A stretch of 64,000 bases of DNA from Treponema sp. (GCA_017470605.1 JAFUYH010000009.1:1-64000), one strand, 5' to 3'. Shown: positions 39,022-51,768, counted from the first letter of the stretch. Notes: generated from the sequence alone by a model not told the origin. Program-made: numbers and translations.

Positions 39022-42000
39022 ATGTTCGCAAAAACTCGAACAATCAACCGTCAATACTATGGAAAAGACATCCAGGCAGCAATGGATGTTCCTAACCTCA
39101 TCGCAATCCAGACATCATCTTATGAAAGTTTCCTTCAGGCAGACAGACTCAAGAAGGGTGAGCCTCTTTTGGAGCAGGGATTGCAGGATGTTTTCAATTC
39201 AACATTCCCGATCGAAAGTCCGAACGGCGATATGTCATTGGAATATGATTTTTATGAATTGGACTGGGATAATCTTAAATTCTCAGAAATTGAATGTAAG
39301 CAGAAAGGGGTAACATATTCGGTTCCTCTTAAAGCAAGAATTAACCTGAATTTTCAGAGTGGAGCAATCCTCCAGAAAGATATTTATATGGGTGATATTC
39401 CGCTTATGACAGATCGCGGAACATTCATCATTAACGGAGCAGAACGTGTAGTTGTTTCTCAGATTCACCGTTCTCCTGGAGTTATTTTCTGTCATGATAA
39501 AGGTGTATACTCAAGCCGCATTATTCCTTACCGCGGATCATGGCTTGAATTTGAAATTGACCAGAAGAAAGAATTGATTTTTGCAAAAATTGACCGCAAA
39601 AAGAAAATTCTTGGAACTACTTTCCTTCGTGCATTAGGTTTCAGCACTCGTGAAGAAATTATCCGCTGTTTCTATGATGTAGAAGACATTAAAGTAGAAA
39701 AGGGCGATGCTCTTGTAGATAAGGTTCTGGCTTCAGCTGTAATCATTAAAGATGAAAATGGCGAAGAAAAACGCCTCTTCAATGCAGGAACAAAACTTCA
39801 CCCACATGATGTTGATGATTTAATTGCAAATAACATTGAAAATATTTGTATAATCCGTTTTGATACACGCGATAATCCTCAGAATAAAGATGAAGTAAAC
39901 AATTCTCTTGATTCACAGATGATTATCAACTGTTTTGAACGCGAAGAAGTAAAAACTCCTCCAGAGAATATGGAAAATGCGGAGCCAACAAAAGAGTATT
40001 GTCTTGCAGAAGTATATAAAATCCTTCAGCCAGGCGAACCAATGACTGTAGAACAGGCAGAAAAAGACCTGAATACACTCTTCTTCTCTGAACGCCGCTA
40101 TGATCTTGGACGCGTTGGACGCTATAAGCTTAACAAGAAATTTGAATACAAGGATGATGTAAAAGACTTCACCCTTATTAAAGAAGATATTATCAATACA
40201 ATGAAGTTCCTTATCAAAGTATATATTGGTGATGAACAGATTGATGATATTGACCATCTTGGAAACCGCCGTATCCGTTCTGTTGGTGAATTGATGACAA
40301 ATCAGCTCAAATCTGCTTTTGCCCGCATGGAGCGCATTGCAAAAGAAAGAATGAGCATGAAAGAAACTGATACAATGAAGCCTCAGGATTTGATTTCCAT
40401 CAAACCTATTGTAGCTGCAATTAAAGAATTCTTTGGTTCATCTCAGCTTTCTCAGTTCATGGATCAGATTAACCCTCTGGCAGAACTTACTCATAAACGT
40501 CGTCTTAACGCTTTGGGACCTGGTGGACTTTCTCGTGACCGTGCAGGTTTTGAAGTTCGTGACGTACACTATTCTCATTATGGACGCATGTGCCCTATTG
40601 AAACTCCTGAAGGTCCGAATATCGGTCTTATCGTTTCTCTTGCTATGTATACAAGAATTAACGATTATGGATTCCTTGAAGCACCGTACCGTAAGGTTGT
40701 AGACGGAAAGGCAACAAATGAAATTGAATACCTTTCTGCTATGGATGAAGATAAATATTACATCGGTCAGGTTGTAGAAGGAATAAAAGAAGACGGTTCA
40801 TTCCCTACAGAAACAATTTCCTGCCGCAATCGCGGTAACTATACTCAGCGTTCTCCAAAGGATGTTCAGTATATCGACGTTTCACCACGTCAGGTAATTT
40901 CTGTTTCTGCTTCTTTGATTCCATTCCTTGAGCATGACGATGCTAACCGTGCGCTCATGGGTTGTAACATGCAGCGTCAGGCTGTACCTCTTCTCTTCCC
41001 GGAACCACCTCATGTAGGAACTGGTATGGAAGTAAAGTGTGCCCGCGATTCTGGTGTGCTTCTTAAAGCCAGACATGATGGCGTGGTAACTTATGTTTCA
41101 AGCCAGTATATTAGAGTTAAGGTTGATGGTTCAGAAACAGAAGATGAATATCAGCTTCTTAAGTATCAGAGAACAAATAATGATACCTGTAACCACCAGC
41201 GTCCTACTGTAGAAGTTGGCCAGAAAGTAAAGAAAGGTGATGTTCTTGCAGACGGACCTTCTACATTTAATGGAGAACTTGCTCTTGGACGTAACATTCT
41301 TGTAGGATTCGTTCCATGGAATGGTTATAACTATGAGGATGCCGTACTTATTTCTCAGCGTGTAGTTCGCGAAGACTGGTTTACTTCTATTCATATTAAA
41401 GAATTCCAGATTGAAATTCGTGAAACAAAACTTGGGCCAGAACGCATCACTCGTGATATTCCTAATACTGCAGAAAAAGCAGTTGCTAACCTTGACGCAG
41501 ACGGTATTATCCGTATTGGTGCTAAGGTTCGTTCTGGAGATATCCTTGTTGGTAAGGTTACTCCAAAATCTGAAACTGAAACAACTCCAGAATTTAAGCT
41601 TTTGAACTCTATCTTCGGTGAAAAAGCCAAGGAAGTTCGTGATTCTTCACTCCGTGTTCCTCATGGAATTGAAGGTGTTGTAATTGATATTCAGCAGATG
41701 AGCCGTGCAGAAGGCGACGACCTCTTGCCTGGTGTTGATAAGGTTGTAAAAGTTCTTATTGCCAACAAGCGTAAGCTCCGTGAAGGTGATAAGATGGCCG
41801 GACGCCATGGAAATAAAGGTGTTGTTTCCCGCATCCTTCCAATTGAAGACATGCCATACCTTGAAGACGGTACTCCGCTTGACGTTTGCTTGAACCCTCT
41901 TGGTGTACCTTCCCGAATGAACATTGGTCAGATTCTTGAATCTGAACTTGGTATTGCAGGTAAGTATCTGAACCAGTTCTTTGAAGCTCCTGTATTCCAG

Positions 42001-42552
42001 TCCCCTAGTCAGGAACAGATTGCAGACAAACTTGAAGAAGCTGGACTTCCTAGAAGCTGTAAACAGATTGTTCACAGCGGACAGACAGGTGAACCATTCG
42101 TAAACCCAATTTTTGTTGGTGTTATTTACTATATGAAACTTCATCACCTTGTTGATGATAAGATGCACGCTCGTTCTACAGGTCCATACTCACTTGTAAC
42201 TCAGCAGCCACTTGGTGGTAAGGCTCAGTTTGGTGGTCAGCGTCTTGGAGAAATGGAAGTTTGGGCTCTTGAAGCATATGGTGCTGCAAACTGTCTGCAG
42301 GAAATGATGACAATCAAGTCTGATGATATGAACGGACGTACAAAGATTTACGAATCAATCGTAAAGGGCGACCCTTCATCTCCTATCGGAATTCCAGAAT
42401 CTTTCAATGTATTGGTTCAGGAAATGCGAGGTTTGGCTCTTGATTTCACAATTTATGATGCTAAGGGTAAGCAGATTGCTCTTACAGAACGTGATCAGGA
42501 ATTGATAGATAAAGCTGCTTCCGGTTTTGACAAGGAGGATGTAAATGCGTGA
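39022..42552 (+). CDS. rpoB: RNA polymerase beta subunit
   Basis: A 1176-residue catalytic subunit. The rifampicin cluster reads [17 protein letters not shown] and then [13 protein letters not shown], so Asn496 occupies the place of Ser531 in E. coli. This change is linked to natural rifampicin resistance in treponemes. Other family stretches such as [11 protein letters not shown] and [11 protein letters not shown] are present. The large beta-insertions of Proteobacteria are missing, giving the shorter length. The 3' end overlaps rpoC by 8 bp. Confidence 0.98.
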   Translation: MFAKTRTINRQYYGKDIQAAMDVPNLIAIQTSSYESFLQADRLKKGEPLLEQGLQDVFNSTFPIESPNGDMSLEYDFYELDWDNLKFSEIECKQKGVTYSVPLKARINLNFQSGAILQKDIYMGDIPLMTDRGTFIINGAERVVVSQIHRSPGVIFCHDKGVYSSRIIPYRGSWLEFEIDQKKELIFAKIDRKKKILGTTFLRALGFSTREEIIRCFYDVEDIKVEKGDALVDKVLASAVIIKDENGEEKRLFNAGTKLHPHDVDDLIANNIENICIIRFDTRDNPQNKDEVNNSLDSQMIINCFEREEVKTPPENMENAEPTKEYCLAEVYKILQPGEPMTVEQAEKDLNTLFFSERRYDLGRVGRYKLNKKFEYKDDVKDFTLIKEDIINTMKFLIKVYIGDEQIDDIDHLGNRRIRSVGELMTNQLKSAFARMERIAKERMSMKETDTMKPQDLISIKPIVAAIKEFFGSSQLSQFMDQINPLAELTHKRRLNALGPGGLSRDRAGFEVRDVHYSHYGRMCPIETPEGPNIGLIVSLAMYTRINDYGFLEAPYRKVVDGKATNEIEYLSAMDEDKYYIGQVVEGIKEDGSFPTETISCRNRGNYTQRSPKDVQYIDVSPRQVISVSASLIPFLEHDDANRALMGCNMQRQAVPLLFPEPPHVGTGMEVKCARDSGVLLKARHDGVVTYVSSQYIRVKVDGSETEDEYQLLKYQRTNNDTCNHQRPTVEVGQKVKKGDVLADGPSTFNGELALGRNILVGFVPWNGYNYEDAVLISQRVVREDWFTSIHIKEFQIEIRETKLGPERITRDIPNTAEKAVANLDADGIIRIGAKVRSGDILVGKVTPKSETETTPEFKLLNSIFGEKAKEVRDSSLRVPHGIEGVVIDIQQMSRAEGDDLLPGVDKVVKVLIANKRKLREGDKMAGRHGNKGVVSRILPIEDMPYLEDGTPLDVCLNPLGVPSRMNIGQILESELGIAGKYLNQFFEAPVFQSPSQEQIADKLEEAGLPRSCKQIVHSGQTGEPFVNPIFVGVIYYMKLHHLVDDKMHARSTGPYSLVTQQPLGGKAQFGGQRLGEMEVWALEAYGAANCLQEMMTIKSDDMNGRTKIYESIVKGDPSSPIGIPESFNVLVQEMRGLALDFTIYDAKGKQIALTERDQELIDKAASGFDKEDVNA

Positions 42553-45500
42553 TGTACAGGATTTTGACAGCCTTAAAATTAAATTGGCTTCACCTGAAGT
42601 TATCAGATCATGGTCTTATGGCGAAGTAAAAAAGCCAGAAACTATAAACTACAGAACTCTCCGTCCAGAGAAAGACGGTCTTTTCTGTGAAAGAATTTTC
42701 GGTACAACAAAAGAATGGGAATGCTACTGCGGTAAATTTAAATCAATTCGTTATAAAGGATTGATTTGTGACCGTTGTGGTGTTGAAGTAACTCACTTCC
42801 GTGTTCGTCGTGAACGTACAGGACACATTGAACTTGCTGCTCCTGTAAGCCATATCTGGTATTACCGTTCAGTTCCAAGCCGTATGGGTCTTTTGCTTGA
42901 CCTTCAGGTAGCCGCTCTTCGTTCTGTACTTTACTATGAAAAATACATCGTAATCGATGCTGGTGAAACAGACTTGAAGAAAGGACAGCTTCTTTCTGAA
43001 GAAGAATATCAGGAAGCATTGGAGCGATATTCTGGAACTGCTTTTACAGCAGATATGGGTGCTGAAGCAATTAAAACAATGCTTGAACGTCTGGATCTTG
43101 ACGCTCTTGCTGCAGAACTTCGCGCAAAGATGATTGAAAAAGGCGCTAAGTCAGATAAAAGACTTCTTCGCCGTATTGAAATCGTAGAAAACTTCCGCGC
43201 TTCTGGAAACAAAGTTTCCTGGATGATTCTGGATGTAATTCCAGTTATTCCTCCAGAGCTTCGTCCTATGGTTCAGCTTGATGGTGGCCGTTTTGCTACT
43301 TCAGACCTTAATGACCTCTATCGCCGTGTTATTAACCGCAATAACCGCCTTAAGAGACTCCAGCAGCTTTCTGCTCCAGATATTATTATCCGTAACGAAA
43401 AGCGTATGCTTCAGGAAGCAGTTGATGCCCTCTTTGACAATACAAAGAGAAAGCGCGCCGTTAAAGGTGCTTCAAACCGTCCTCTTAAATCAATTTCTGA
43501 CCTGCTTAAAGGTAAGCAGGGACGTTTCCGCTTGAACCTTCTTGGTAAGCGTGTTGACTATTCAGGACGTTCGGTAATCGTTGTAGGCCCGGAACTTAAA
43601 CTCTGGCAGTGCGGTCTTCCAACAAAAATGGCTCTTGAATTGTTCAAGCCATTCCTGATGAAGAAACTGGTTGATAAGGATGTTGTATTCAATATCAAAA
43701 AAGCAAAGATGCTTGTAGAATCAGAGTCTCCTGAAGTTTATGCAATTCTTGATGAAGTTGTAAGGGAACACCCTGTAATGTTGAACCGTGCGCCAACCCT
43801 TCACCGTCTTGGTATTCAGGCATTTGAACCTGTTCTTGTAGAAGGAAAAGCTCTTAAACTTCATCCTCTCGCTTGTAAGGCCTTCAACGCCGACTTCGAT
43901 GGTGACCAGATGGCTATTCACGTACCTCTTACACAGGCTGCACAGATGGAATGCTGGAACCTTATGCTTTCTGCCCGCAACCTGCTTGATCCTGCTAACG
44001 GAAATACAATCGTAGCTCCTTCTCAGGACATGGTACTTGGTATCTACTACATGACAGCTATCAAGCCAAATGCAAAGGGAACAGGAAAGCGCTTCTCTAC
44101 ACCAGATGAAGTTCGCATGGCTGCAGAACTTGGTACAATCGAATGGCAGTCACTTATTAAAGTGCCGGCTCCAAAAGATTCATTCAATGCAAAAGCCCTT
44201 AAAGTAAAGGGTGACGAACACTTTGTTCAGGGAACTCAGGAATTTAAGGCTGGAGACTTAATTGAAACTTCTGCCGGACGTCTTGCATTCAACGAAGCTA
44301 TGCCTGAGGAAATTGAATTTGTAAACCGCCAGATGTTTGATAAATCGCTTAAGGCAATGATTGAACATGTTTACAAAACAAAGGGACCATGGGTTACAAT
44401 TAAAATGCATGATGCAATCAAGGATGTTGGATACAAAAACGCTACATTCTATGGTGCAACACTTTGTATGGATGATATCCTTGTTCCTGATGAAAAGAAG
44501 GAAATGGTTGATAAGGCAAACAAAGAAGTAGAAGAAATTATCGGCCAGTATTCTAAGGGTGTTATCACTGCAGAAGAGCGTTATAACCGTTCTTGTAACA
44601 TCTGGGCTCGTACAAACGATAAACTTACAAACCTCATGATGGATAATCTTGAGAAAGATAAAGACGGATTCAATACTATTTACATGATGGCTAAATCTGG
44701 TGCCCGCGGTTCTCGTGGTCAGATTTCTCAGCTTGCCGCAATGCGTGGTTTGATGACTAAGCCAAACGGAGATATTATTGAACTCCCGATTAAGTCAAAC
44801 TTCTACGAAGGACTTTCGGTTATTGAATACTTTATTTCAACTAACGCTTCTCGTAAGGGTCTTTCGGATACAGCTCTTAAGACAGCCGATGCCGGTTACA
44901 TGACTCGTCGTCTTGTTGATGTTGCTCAGGATGTAGTTATTAATGAAGAAGACTGTCAGACAATCAACGGTATTGATTATGCCGCCATTAAGGATGGAGA
45001 TGACATTAAAGTTCATCTTAAAGACAGAATCGTAGGACACTTTACAATCGAACGTGTTGTTCATCCAATTACAGGCGAACTCATCTGTGATGTAAATCAA
45101 TACATTGATGATGAAATGGCACAGAAGATTGAAGATGCAGAAGTAGAAAAGGTTAAGGTTCGTACAGTTCTTACCTGTGAAGCAAAGCATGGTATTTGTG
45201 TTAAGTGTTATGGTAAGAACCTTGCACGTAACAAGATTGTTGAAATTGGTGAAGCAGTTGGTATTATTGCAGCCCAGTCTATCGGACAGCCTGGTACACA
45301 GCTTACACTGCGAACATTCCACTCTGGTGGTGCCGCAGAAATGTCAACAGATGATAACCACATCGTTCTTAAGTTCAATGCCTTTATGAAGGATATTGAA
45401 GGTACACACGTTGTAACAGATGATGGTAAATGGCTCTTTACTCGTAAAGGTTTCATGACTGTTATCCGCATCCTTGATCAGGTAAATATTGAAAAGGGTG

Positions 45501-46858
45501 ATGAAGTTCTTGTTGAAGACGGCTGTTCTGTAGAACGCGGAACTGCAATCATCAAACACAAAGGCAAAGAGGTAAATGCCGCTGTTACAGGTAAGATTCG
45601 TATTCTTGATGGAATCCTCTATCTTACAAGTAAAGAACAGAAGATTGAAATTGCCAACGGTTCTTTGATTTACTGCAAGGCTGGTGATAAAGTTCAGAAG
45701 GGAGAGCCAATTGGTGAATTTGACCCATTCTCTGAGCCGATTATTGCAGAAAGTACAGGTTATATCCACTTTGAAGACATCATTGTTGGTTCAACTCTGG
45801 AAGAACGCGTTGACCTTCAGACTGGTTCAACAGAAAAGTACATTACAGACCTGCACCTTGACGTTAAGCAGCCAAAGATTGTAATTACTGATGAAGCCGG
45901 AAATCCTCTTGGTAACTATTACCTTCCTGCCGGTGCTTTGCTCCTTGTAGAAGACAGAGCTCCTGTAAAGGCTGGTACAACACTTGCAAAGCTTCCTAAA
46001 GAAGCTGTTAAGACAAACGATATTACAGGTGGTATTCCACGTGTAACAGAGCTTATTGAAGCCCGTCGTCCTAAGAATCCTTGTGTTCTTGCTCAGATTT
46101 CTGGAACTGTAGAATTCAAGGATATTAAGAAAGGTAAGCGCGTTGTTATCATTAAGGATGAATTCGGTAAGACATTCGAACATCTTGTACCTATGACAAA
46201 ACGTATGATTGTACGTGATGGCGATAAGGTAGAAGCAGGTGAACAGCTTTGTGCAGGTTCTCCAAATCCACAGGATATTCTTGCAATTCTTGGTGAAAAT
46301 GCTTTGCAGAATTACGTAATGGATGAAATCCAGGCCGTATATCGTGCACAGGGTGTAGACATTAATGATAAGCATATCGGAATCATCGTACGTCAGATGC
46401 TCCGTAAGGTAGAAATCGTATCTGTTGGTGATACAAAATTCATCTTCGGTCAGCAGGTTGATAAGTACAAGTTCCATGAAGAGAACAATCGTGTAATCGC
46501 TGAAGGTGGACAGCCTGCAATTGGCCGCCCGATGTTCCAGGGTATTACAAAGGCTTCTCTTGGTGTTGATTCCTTTATTTCTGCCGCATCATTCCAGGAA
46601 ACAACTCGCGTTCTTACAAACGCCGCAATTTCCGGAGCAACAGACGGTCTCCATGGTATCAAGGAGAACGTTGCAATCGGTCATATGATTCCAGCAGGAA
46701 CCGGTATCAAGAATTACAAAGACATAAAACTCTTTGATGACAGCGACAAGGATCTTGAACTTCAGATGAATGAAATTCTTGAACAGCGCCGTCAGGAACA
46801 GGAACAGGAATCAAAACTTGAAGAATCTGTAAGTTTTGAAACTGATGATAACGATTAA
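42545..46858 (+). CDS. rpoC: RNA polymerase beta' subunit
   Basis: A 1437-residue catalytic subunit. It has the N-terminal zinc site ([20 protein letters not shown]), the Mg-binding NADFDGD (Asp450, 452 and 454), the trigger-loop region ([11 protein letters not shown]) and a second zinc site ([13 protein letters not shown]). An AAGGAGG site inside rpoB drives translation. A transcription terminator follows after the stop. Confidence 0.98.
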   Translation: MRDVQDFDSLKIKLASPEVIRSWSYGEVKKPETINYRTLRPEKDGLFCERIFGTTKEWECYCGKFKSIRYKGLICDRCGVEVTHFRVRRERTGHIELAAPVSHIWYYRSVPSRMGLLLDLQVAALRSVLYYEKYIVIDAGETDLKKGQLLSEEEYQEALERYSGTAFTADMGAEAIKTMLERLDLDALAAELRAKMIEKGAKSDKRLLRRIEIVENFRASGNKVSWMILDVIPVIPPELRPMVQLDGGRFATSDLNDLYRRVINRNNRLKRLQQLSAPDIIIRNEKRMLQEAVDALFDNTKRKRAVKGASNRPLKSISDLLKGKQGRFRLNLLGKRVDYSGRSVIVVGPELKLWQCGLPTKMALELFKPFLMKKLVDKDVVFNIKKAKMLVESESPEVYAILDEVVREHPVMLNRAPTLHRLGIQAFEPVLVEGKALKLHPLACKAFNADFDGDQMAIHVPLTQAAQMECWNLMLSARNLLDPANGNTIVAPSQDMVLGIYYMTAIKPNAKGTGKRFSTPDEVRMAAELGTIEWQSLIKVPAPKDSFNAKALKVKGDEHFVQGTQEFKAGDLIETSAGRLAFNEAMPEEIEFVNRQMFDKSLKAMIEHVYKTKGPWVTIKMHDAIKDVGYKNATFYGATLCMDDILVPDEKKEMVDKANKEVEEIIGQYSKGVITAEERYNRSCNIWARTNDKLTNLMMDNLEKDKDGFNTIYMMAKSGARGSRGQISQLAAMRGLMTKPNGDIIELPIKSNFYEGLSVIEYFISTNASRKGLSDTALKTADAGYMTRRLVDVAQDVVINEEDCQTINGIDYAAIKDGDDIKVHLKDRIVGHFTIERVVHPITGELICDVNQYIDDEMAQKIEDAEVEKVKVRTVLTCEAKHGICVKCYGKNLARNKIVEIGEAVGIIAAQSIGQPGTQLTLRTFHSGGAAEMSTDDNHIVLKFNAFMKDIEGTHVVTDDGKWLFTRKGFMTVIRILDQVNIEKGDEVLVEDGCSVERGTAIIKHKGKEVNAAVTGKIRILDGILYLTSKEQKIEIANGSLIYCKAGDKVQKGEPIGEFDPFSEPIIAESTGYIHFEDIIVGSTLEERVDLQTGSTEKYITDLHLDVKQPKIVITDEAGNPLGNYYLPAGALLLVEDRAPVKAGTTLAKLPKEAVKTNDITGGIPRVTELIEARRPKNPCVLAQISGTVEFKDIKKGKRVVIIKDEFGKTFEHLVPMTKRMIVRDGDKVEAGEQLCAGSPNPQDILAILGENALQNYVMDEIQAVYRAQGVDINDKHIGIIVRQMLRKVEIVSVGDTKFIFGQQVDKYKFHEENNRVIAEGGQPAIGRPMFQGITKASLGVDSFISAASFQETTRVLTNAAISGATDGLHGIKENVAIGHMIPAGTGIKNYKDIKLFDDSDKDLELQMNEILEQRRQEQEQESKLEESVSFETDDND

Positions 46859-46887
46859 TTTTTATTAAAAATAAAGATTTGAATCGT

Positions 46888-46936
46888 AAATCCCGCAGAA
46901 GAAAGAATTTAATTCCAGAATTCTGCGGGATTTTTC
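46888..46936 (+). terminator. rpoBC terminator
   Basis: AAATCCCGCAGAA (46888-46900) and TTCTGCGGGATTT (46921-46933) with a T run. It ends the rplKAJL-rpoBC transcript before the str operon. Confidence 0.85.
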
Positions 46937-46967
46937 ATTATATTTCAGTAAATTCATAAAATTTGTA

Positions 46968-46996
46968 TTGAATTCATTTTTTGAATTTTATATAAT
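46968..46996 (+). promoter_or_regulatory. Promoter of rpsL-rpsG
   Basis: TTGAAT (46968-46973), 17 bp, TATAAT (46991-46996). The leader of about 65 nt holds an AATTC-tt-CCGG...CCGG-AATT hairpin before the AGGAG site. Confidence 0.7.
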
Positions 46997-47070
46997 CGTT
47001 AAATCTATCCTTTATAAGGTTTTGTAAATTCTTCCGGGGTGCTGACCGGAATTAAATAGGAGAATAGGCG

Positions 47071-47445
47071 ATGCCTACAATTAATCAATTAATTCATCAG
47101 GGTCGTAAGTCTGCTGCAAACAGAACTAAAGCTCCCGCACTTGAGGGCTGTCCGCAGAAACGTGGAGTTTGTACACGTGTTATGACTCAGACACCTAAAA
47201 AACCGAACTCAGCTTTGAGAAAGATTGCTCGTGTTCGCTTGTCAAATGGAACTGAAGTAACTGCATATATTCCAGGTATTGGACATAACCTGCAGGAACA
47301 CTCAGTAGTTTTAGTACGTGGTGGTCGTGTAAAGGATCTTCCTGGTGTACGCTATCACATTATTCGTGGTACAAAAGATACTCTTGGTGTAGAAGACCGC
47401 AAGCGCGGACGTTCAAAGTATGGTGCCAAGAGACCAAAGGCTTAA
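47071..47445 (+). CDS. rpsL: 30S ribosomal protein S12
   Basis: A 124-residue decoding-centre protein. [11 protein letters not shown] keeps Lys43 and Lys44, the positions where changes give streptomycin resistance, so the site is wild-type. The [20 protein letters not shown] segment is intact. rpsG follows after 12 bp. Confidence 0.98.
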   Translation: MPTINQLIHQGRKSAANRTKAPALEGCPQKRGVCTRVMTQTPKKPNSALRKIARVRLSNGTEVTAYIPGIGHNLQEHSVVLVRGGRVKDLPGVRYHIIRGTKDTLGVEDRKRGRSKYGAKRPKA

Positions 47446-47457
47446 TGGAGGACTAAG

Positions 47458-47928
47458 ATGGGAAGACATAAGAAATCAATCGAACGTCCAATGTTGCCGG
47501 ATGTAAAATATAACAGCAAGGTAGTTTCTAAATTTGTTTGCCGCATGATGCTGGATGGAAAGAAACAGACTTGCCAGAACATTATCTATGAAGCAATGGA
47601 TAAGCTTAAGGCTAAGACAGAAAAAGATCCTTTGGAAGTTCTGCTCAAGGCTCTTGATAATGTAAAACCTATGGTAGAAGTAAAATCACGCCGCGTTGGT
47701 GGTGCAACATATCAGGTTCCAATGGAGATTCGTGAATCTCGCCGTGAAGCTCTTGCAATGAGATGGATTATTGATGCTGCAAGAAACAGAAGCGGACACG
47801 GAATGGCTGACACTCTGGCAGCTGAACTTTTGGATGCATACAACAACACTGGTACAGCTTACAAGAAGCGTGAAGATGTACATAAGATGGCAGAAGCCAA
47901 CAAGGCTTTTGCTCACTACAGATGGTAG
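47458..47928 (+). CDS. rpsG: 30S ribosomal protein S7
   Basis: A 156-residue protein that nucleates the 30S head. Family stretches are [39 protein letters not shown] and the C-terminal [20 protein letters not shown]. fusA, which usually follows, is missing. A terminator comes next. Confidence 0.98.
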   Translation: MGRHKKSIERPMLPDVKYNSKVVSKFVCRMMLDGKKQTCQNIIYEAMDKLKAKTEKDPLEVLLKALDNVKPMVEVKSRRVGGATYQVPMEIRESRREALAMRWIIDAARNRSGHGMADTLAAELLDAYNNTGTAYKKREDVHKMAEANKAFAHYRW

Positions 47929-47963
47929 TAAAAAGGTTTCCTTTTTAATAACTATTTGTTTCA

Positions 47964-48003
47964 GATGGGAGGTACGGTATAACTGTATCTCCCATTTTTT
48001 TTA
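47964..48003 (+). terminator. rpsL-rpsG terminator
   Basis: ATGGGAGGTAC pairs with GTATCTCCCAT across a short loop, followed by nine T. It separates rpsG from the tuf transcription unit. Confidence 0.85.
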
Positions 48004-48023
48004 TAAAATTCAATATTTGCCTA

Positions 48024-48052
48024 TTGAATTTTATTTTCATAAATTGTATAAA
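48024..48052 (+). promoter_or_regulatory. Promoter of the tuf transcription unit
   Basis: TTGAAT (48024-48029), 17 bp, TATAAA (48047-48052). The expected start is near 48059. Confidence 0.65.
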
Positions 48053-48058
48053 TATAGA

Positions 48059-48503
48059 GCTTGTCTAAATATGATTTTTGTGGACAGGCGGTTCTTTGAG
48101 AGTCAGACAGATGAAAATCTGGTGTTCCGTAAAGTTAGCCTTCTGGCTTTCAGGAAACACGGCTCATTATTTGGTTAATTACCGTCGTTGACGTTAGTTA
48201 TATATAGCTGATTTTGGGTTTCTGCGTAGTCTTTCCTAAAGACTTAACTCGTAAAATCCAGACCAGTTGTCTAAAATGATAATGATTGGTGGAATCGGGT
48301 TGTGTACTTCGAACTTAGTATGGAGTGCAATGAATAAATTATCTATCCGTTTCGAATCATCATTATTATCAATTATTAAATAGTGTGTCTGCGAATATTG
48401 CAGGTCTTAGTAAAAGATGTCTGCATATTCTGGCTTAAAGTGCAGCACATAAAAAATATTAATGCCGGACGTAAGGAATAAATAATCCGGCAAGGAGAAA
48501 AAC
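48059..48503 (+). promoter_or_regulatory. Long structured leader of tuf
   Basis: About 445 nt without a protein gene. Visible pairings are GCTTGTC with GACAGGC near the start, a GAAA tetraloop hairpin CAGAT/ATCTG (48108-48121), GTGTT-CC with GGA-AACAC around an inner AGCC/GGCT stem (near 48123-48160), AGTCTTT-cct-AAAGACT (near 48230), and TGCCGGA (48463-48469) with TCCGGCA (48486-48492) ending directly at the AGGAG site of tuf. It fits no riboswitch I know. A regulatory leader or a separate RNA processed from it are both possible. Confidence 0.55.
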
Positions 48504-49691
48504 ATGGCTAAGGAGAAGTTCGTTAGAACTAAACCTCACATGAACGTTGGTACTATTGGTCACGTAGACCATGGTAAGACTACACTTTCAGCTGCTATCA
48601 CTTCATATTGTGCTAACAAATATGGTGATAAGGCCCTTAAGTATGACGAAATTGATAACGCTCCAGAAGAGAAGGAACGTGGTATTACAATCAATACTCG
48701 TCACTTGGAATATCAGTCAGATAAGAGACACTATGCTCATATCGACTGCCCAGGACATGCCGACTATATTAAGAACATGATTACTGGTGCTGCTCAGATG
48801 GATGGTTCTATCCTCGTAGTATCTGCTCCAGATTCAGTTATGCCACAGACACGTGAACACTTGTTGCTTGCTCGTCAGGTAGGTGTACCAAAGATTATCG
48901 TATTCTTGAACAAAGTTGATATGCTCGACGGCGATGAAGAAATGTTGATGCTCGTAGAAGAAGAAGTAAAAGATACTCTTAAAGAGTATGGCTTCTCTGA
49001 AGATACACCAATCATCAAGGGTTCTGCATTCAAGGCTTTGAATGACCCAACTCCAGAAAATACAGCTTGTATCGAAGAACTTCTTACAGCTATGGATACA
49101 TGGTTTGATGATCCAGTTCGTGATGATCAGAAACCATTCTTGATGCCAATTGAAGACATCTTCACAATCTCTGGTCGTGGTACTGTAGTAACAGGAAAGA
49201 TCGAACGTGGTGTTGTAAATATGAACGATGCTGTACAGATCGTAGGTATCCGCCCAACAGCTGATACAACTGTAACAGGTATCGAAATGTTCCAGAAGAC
49301 TCTTGATCAGGGTATGGCTGGTGATAACGTTGGTATTCTTCTTCGTGGTATCGAAAAGAAAGACGTTGTTCGCGGACAGGTTCTTGCTGCTCCAAAATCA
49401 ATCACTCCACATACAAAGTTCGAAGCTCAGATTTACGTTCTTTCAAAGGAAGAAGGTGGACGTCACTCTCCATTCTTTACAGGATATCGCCCACAGTTCT
49501 ACTTCAGAACTACAGATATTACTGGTACAATCGAACTTGAAGCTGGTACAGACATGGTAAAACCAGGTGATAACGTAAAAGTTATCGGTGAACTCATCCA
49601 CCCAATCGCTATGGATGAAGGTCTTAAGCTTGCTATCCGTGAAGGCGGTCACACAATCGCTTCTGGACAGGTTGTAAAAATCATTGAATAG
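48504..49691 (+). CDS. tuf: Elongation factor Tu
   Basis: A 395-residue GTPase that delivers aminoacyl-tRNA to the ribosome. The G motifs are [17 protein letters not shown] and NKVD. Switch I reads RGITINT, and domains 2 and 3 are complete. It is the only EF-Tu gene in the window and leads the S10 operon. AGGAG at 48493-48497 directly follows a hairpin. Confidence 0.98.
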   Translation: MAKEKFVRTKPHMNVGTIGHVDHGKTTLSAAITSYCANKYGDKALKYDEIDNAPEEKERGITINTRHLEYQSDKRHYAHIDCPGHADYIKNMITGAAQMDGSILVVSAPDSVMPQTREHLLLARQVGVPKIIVFLNKVDMLDGDEEMLMLVEEEVKDTLKEYGFSEDTPIIKGSAFKALNDPTPENTACIEELLTAMDTWFDDPVRDDQKPFLMPIEDIFTISGRGTVVTGKIERGVVNMNDAVQIVGIRPTADTTVTGIEMFQKTLDQGMAGDNVGILLRGIEKKDVVRGQVLAAPKSITPHTKFEAQIYVLSKEEGGRHSPFFTGYRPQFYFRTTDITGTIELEAGTDMVKPGDNVKVIGELIHPIAMDEGLKLAIREGGHTIASGQVVKIIE

Positions 49692-49759
49692 TTTTTAATT
49701 TTTTCAAACAAAGGGGCTGGTGTTAATCAGTCCTTTTGTTGTGAAAAGGAGTAAATTAA

Positions 49760-50068
49760 ATGGCTAATGGAAAGATTCGTGTTCGACTTCGTGCTTTTGA
49801 TGTTGAACTGATCGATCAGAGTGCTAAAGCCATCGTGCAGACTGTACAGAAGGCGGGAGCAAAGGTTTCTGGCCCTATCCCTCTTCCTACAAGAATCAAC
49901 AAGGTAACTGTATTGCGTTCACCTCACGTAAACAAAAAGTCACGTGAACAGTTTGAGATGCGTACACACAAACGCCTTATAGACATAATGAATCCTTCAC
50001 AGGATGTTATGGATTCACTGATGAAGCTTGAGCTTCCTGCCGGTGTAGACGTAGTAATTACACAGTAA
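49760..50068 (+). CDS. rpsJ: 30S ribosomal protein S10
   Basis: A 102-residue 30S head protein and NusB partner in antitermination. The stretches [29 protein letters not shown] and [16 protein letters not shown] are typical. A hairpin (CAAAGGGGCTG with CAGTCCTTTTG) lies between tuf and this gene. The next gap of 115 bp before rplC is T/A-rich with one AGGAG site. Confidence 0.97.
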   Translation: MANGKIRVRLRAFDVELIDQSAKAIVQTVQKAGAKVSGPIPLPTRINKVTVLRSPHVNKKSREQFEMRTHKRLIDIMNPSQDVMDSLMKLELPAGVDVVITQ

Positions 50069-50183
50069 TTTCTATAAAATAACAAATTTATAGGTACGGT
50101 CCCTCTGGATTTGGGATGACGGCCTGAATAATAAAGGAGTTTTGTGAAAGTTTAGTAGCAAAATCCTAATAGGAGATATCAGA

Positions 50184-50804
50184 ATGAAAGGTCTGATTGC
50201 AAAAAAAGTTGGCATGACACAGATATTCGACGAAAGCGGAAATCTGACACCAGTAACCGTAATCCAGGTCGAGCCTAATGTTGTTGTTGCCAAAAAGACA
50301 AAGGAAAATTGCGGTTATGATGCAGTTGTACTTGGTTTGGATGATATGAAAGCATCTAAAGCAAGCAAAGCTTATGCCGGACAGTTTCCAGAGAATGTTT
50401 CTCCAAAACGTCATCTGAAAGAATTTAGAAATTTTGAAAAAGACGTTAATGTTGGAGATGTTATTGGTCTTGAACTTTTTGATGGCACTCGTTTCTTGGA
50501 CGTAACTGCTACATCAAAAGGTAAAGGATTCCAGGGTGTTATGAAGAGATGGGGCTTCCATGGTGGACGTGCTACACACGGTTCTAAGTTCCATCGTGAG
50601 CCGGGTGGTACAGGAGAATGTACAACTCCAGGTCACTCATTCAAGAATATTAAGCTCCCTGGTCACATGGGTTTCAAGCGCGTTACAATTCAGAACTTGA
50701 AAATCGTTAAGGTTGACCCAGAACTTAAAGTAATTATGGTTCGTGGTGCCGTTCCTGGAAACAAGGACTGTACACTCATCGTTAAGTCCGCAGTAAAGAA
50801 ATAA
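50184..50804 (+). CDS. rplC: 50S ribosomal protein L3
   Basis: A 206-residue core protein near the peptidyl transferase centre. The N-terminus KGLIAKKVGMTQIFDESGNL and the long-loop segment KGFQGVMKRWGFHGGRATHG are diagnostic. AGGAGA precedes the ATG, and rplD follows after 14 bp. Confidence 0.97.
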   Translation: MKGLIAKKVGMTQIFDESGNLTPVTVIQVEPNVVVAKKTKENCGYDAVVLGLDDMKASKASKAYAGQFPENVSPKRHLKEFRNFEKDVNVGDVIGLELFDGTRFLDVTATSKGKGFQGVMKRWGFHGGRATHGSKFHREPGGTGECTTPGHSFKNIKLPGHMGFKRVTIQNLKIVKVDPELKVIMVRGAVPGNKDCTLIVKSAVKK

Positions 50805-50818
50805 TCAGGAGATAGGAT

Positions 50819-51457
50819 ATGGAAAAGAAAGTATATTCAACTTCTGGAAAAGAGCTGCGTACAATTAATCTTGATGATAAAGTATTCGGTCTTCCAGTAA
50901 ATGATGATGTAATTTATTACGCAATTACAAACGAATTGGCAAATAAGCGTGTAGGTACTGCTTGTACAAAAACTCGTGCCGAAGTTCATGGTTCTAACAA
51001 TAAGCCATACAAACAGAAGGGTACTGGTAATGCACGCCGTGGTGATAAGAAGTCTCCAATTACAGTAGGCGGTGGTACAATTTTTGGACCAAAACCAAGA
51101 GATTTCAGCTACTCAATTCCTAAGAAAGAAAAGAGACTTGCCATGAAGACAATCTTGAGCCTTCATGCTCAGGGTGACAGACTTACAGTTGTAGAAGATT
51201 TTACTGTAGAAAGTGGTAAAACAAAAGATTTAGTATCTATTCTTAACAACTTTGCTAAAGATGAAAGAACTGTTCTTATCTTGAAAGATGATGATGCAAA
51301 GATTAAGCAGGCTGCTCGTAACATTCCAAACCTGACATTCCTTTCATACAATCGTCTTAACGCTCATGACTTGTATTATGGACGCAAGGTAATCGTTCTT
51401 GAAAGCGCAGCAAAAAATCTGTCAGATTTTTATGCAGAAGATAAGGAGGCTAAATAA
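50819..51457 (+). CDS. rplD: 50S ribosomal protein L4
   Basis: A 212-residue tunnel-lining protein. The loop [19 protein letters not shown] and the C-terminal [14 protein letters not shown] fit. In many bacteria L4 represses the S10 operon; no L4 target is clear here. Its stop overlaps the rplW start by one base. Confidence 0.97.
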   Translation: MEKKVYSTSGKELRTINLDDKVFGLPVNDDVIYYAITNELANKRVGTACTKTRAEVHGSNNKPYKQKGTGNARRGDKKSPITVGGGTIFGPKPRDFSYSIPKKEKRLAMKTILSLHAQGDRLTVVEDFTVESGKTKDLVSILNNFAKDERTVLILKDDDAKIKQAARNIPNLTFLSYNRLNAHDLYYGRKVIVLESAAKNLSDFYAEDKEAK

Positions 51458-51741
51458 TGAATTACGAAGATATTCTTATTAAGCCTGTTGTTTCTGAAAA
51501 AGCCAGCATGTTGCGTGAACAGAACAAATATGTGTTCATCGTTCATCCAGATGCAACAAAAACTCAGATTAAAGAAGCTGTTGCTCGCTTGTTTAACGTA
51601 AAGGTAGTTGACTGCACAACAATGAATGTGCTTGGTAAAATGAAACGACTTCGTGGTAAACCAGGTCGTACTGCATCTTACAAAAAAGCAATCGTACGTC
51701 TTGCTAATGGTGAGACAATCGCTGCTTTTGAAGGTGTATAA
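51457..51741 (+). CDS. rplW: 50S ribosomal protein L23
   Basis: A 94-residue protein at the exit tunnel where SRP and trigger factor dock. The stretches KPVVSEKASMLREQNKYVFI and ARLFNVKVVDCTTMNVLGK are typical. It is coupled to rplD by an ATAATG overlap. Confidence 0.96.
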   Translation: MNYEDILIKPVVSEKASMLREQNKYVFIVHPDATKTQIKEAVARLFNVKVVDCTTMNVLGKMKRLRGKPGRTASYKKAIVRLANGETIAAFEGV

Positions 51742-51768
51742 GACTGGTAGAAATTAAGGGGATATAAA

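Noticed and set aside
47771-48178. 135-codon frame running from rpsG into the tuf leader
   Set aside because: It begins as an out-of-frame read of rpsG and has no ribosome binding site; the leader structure explains the region better.
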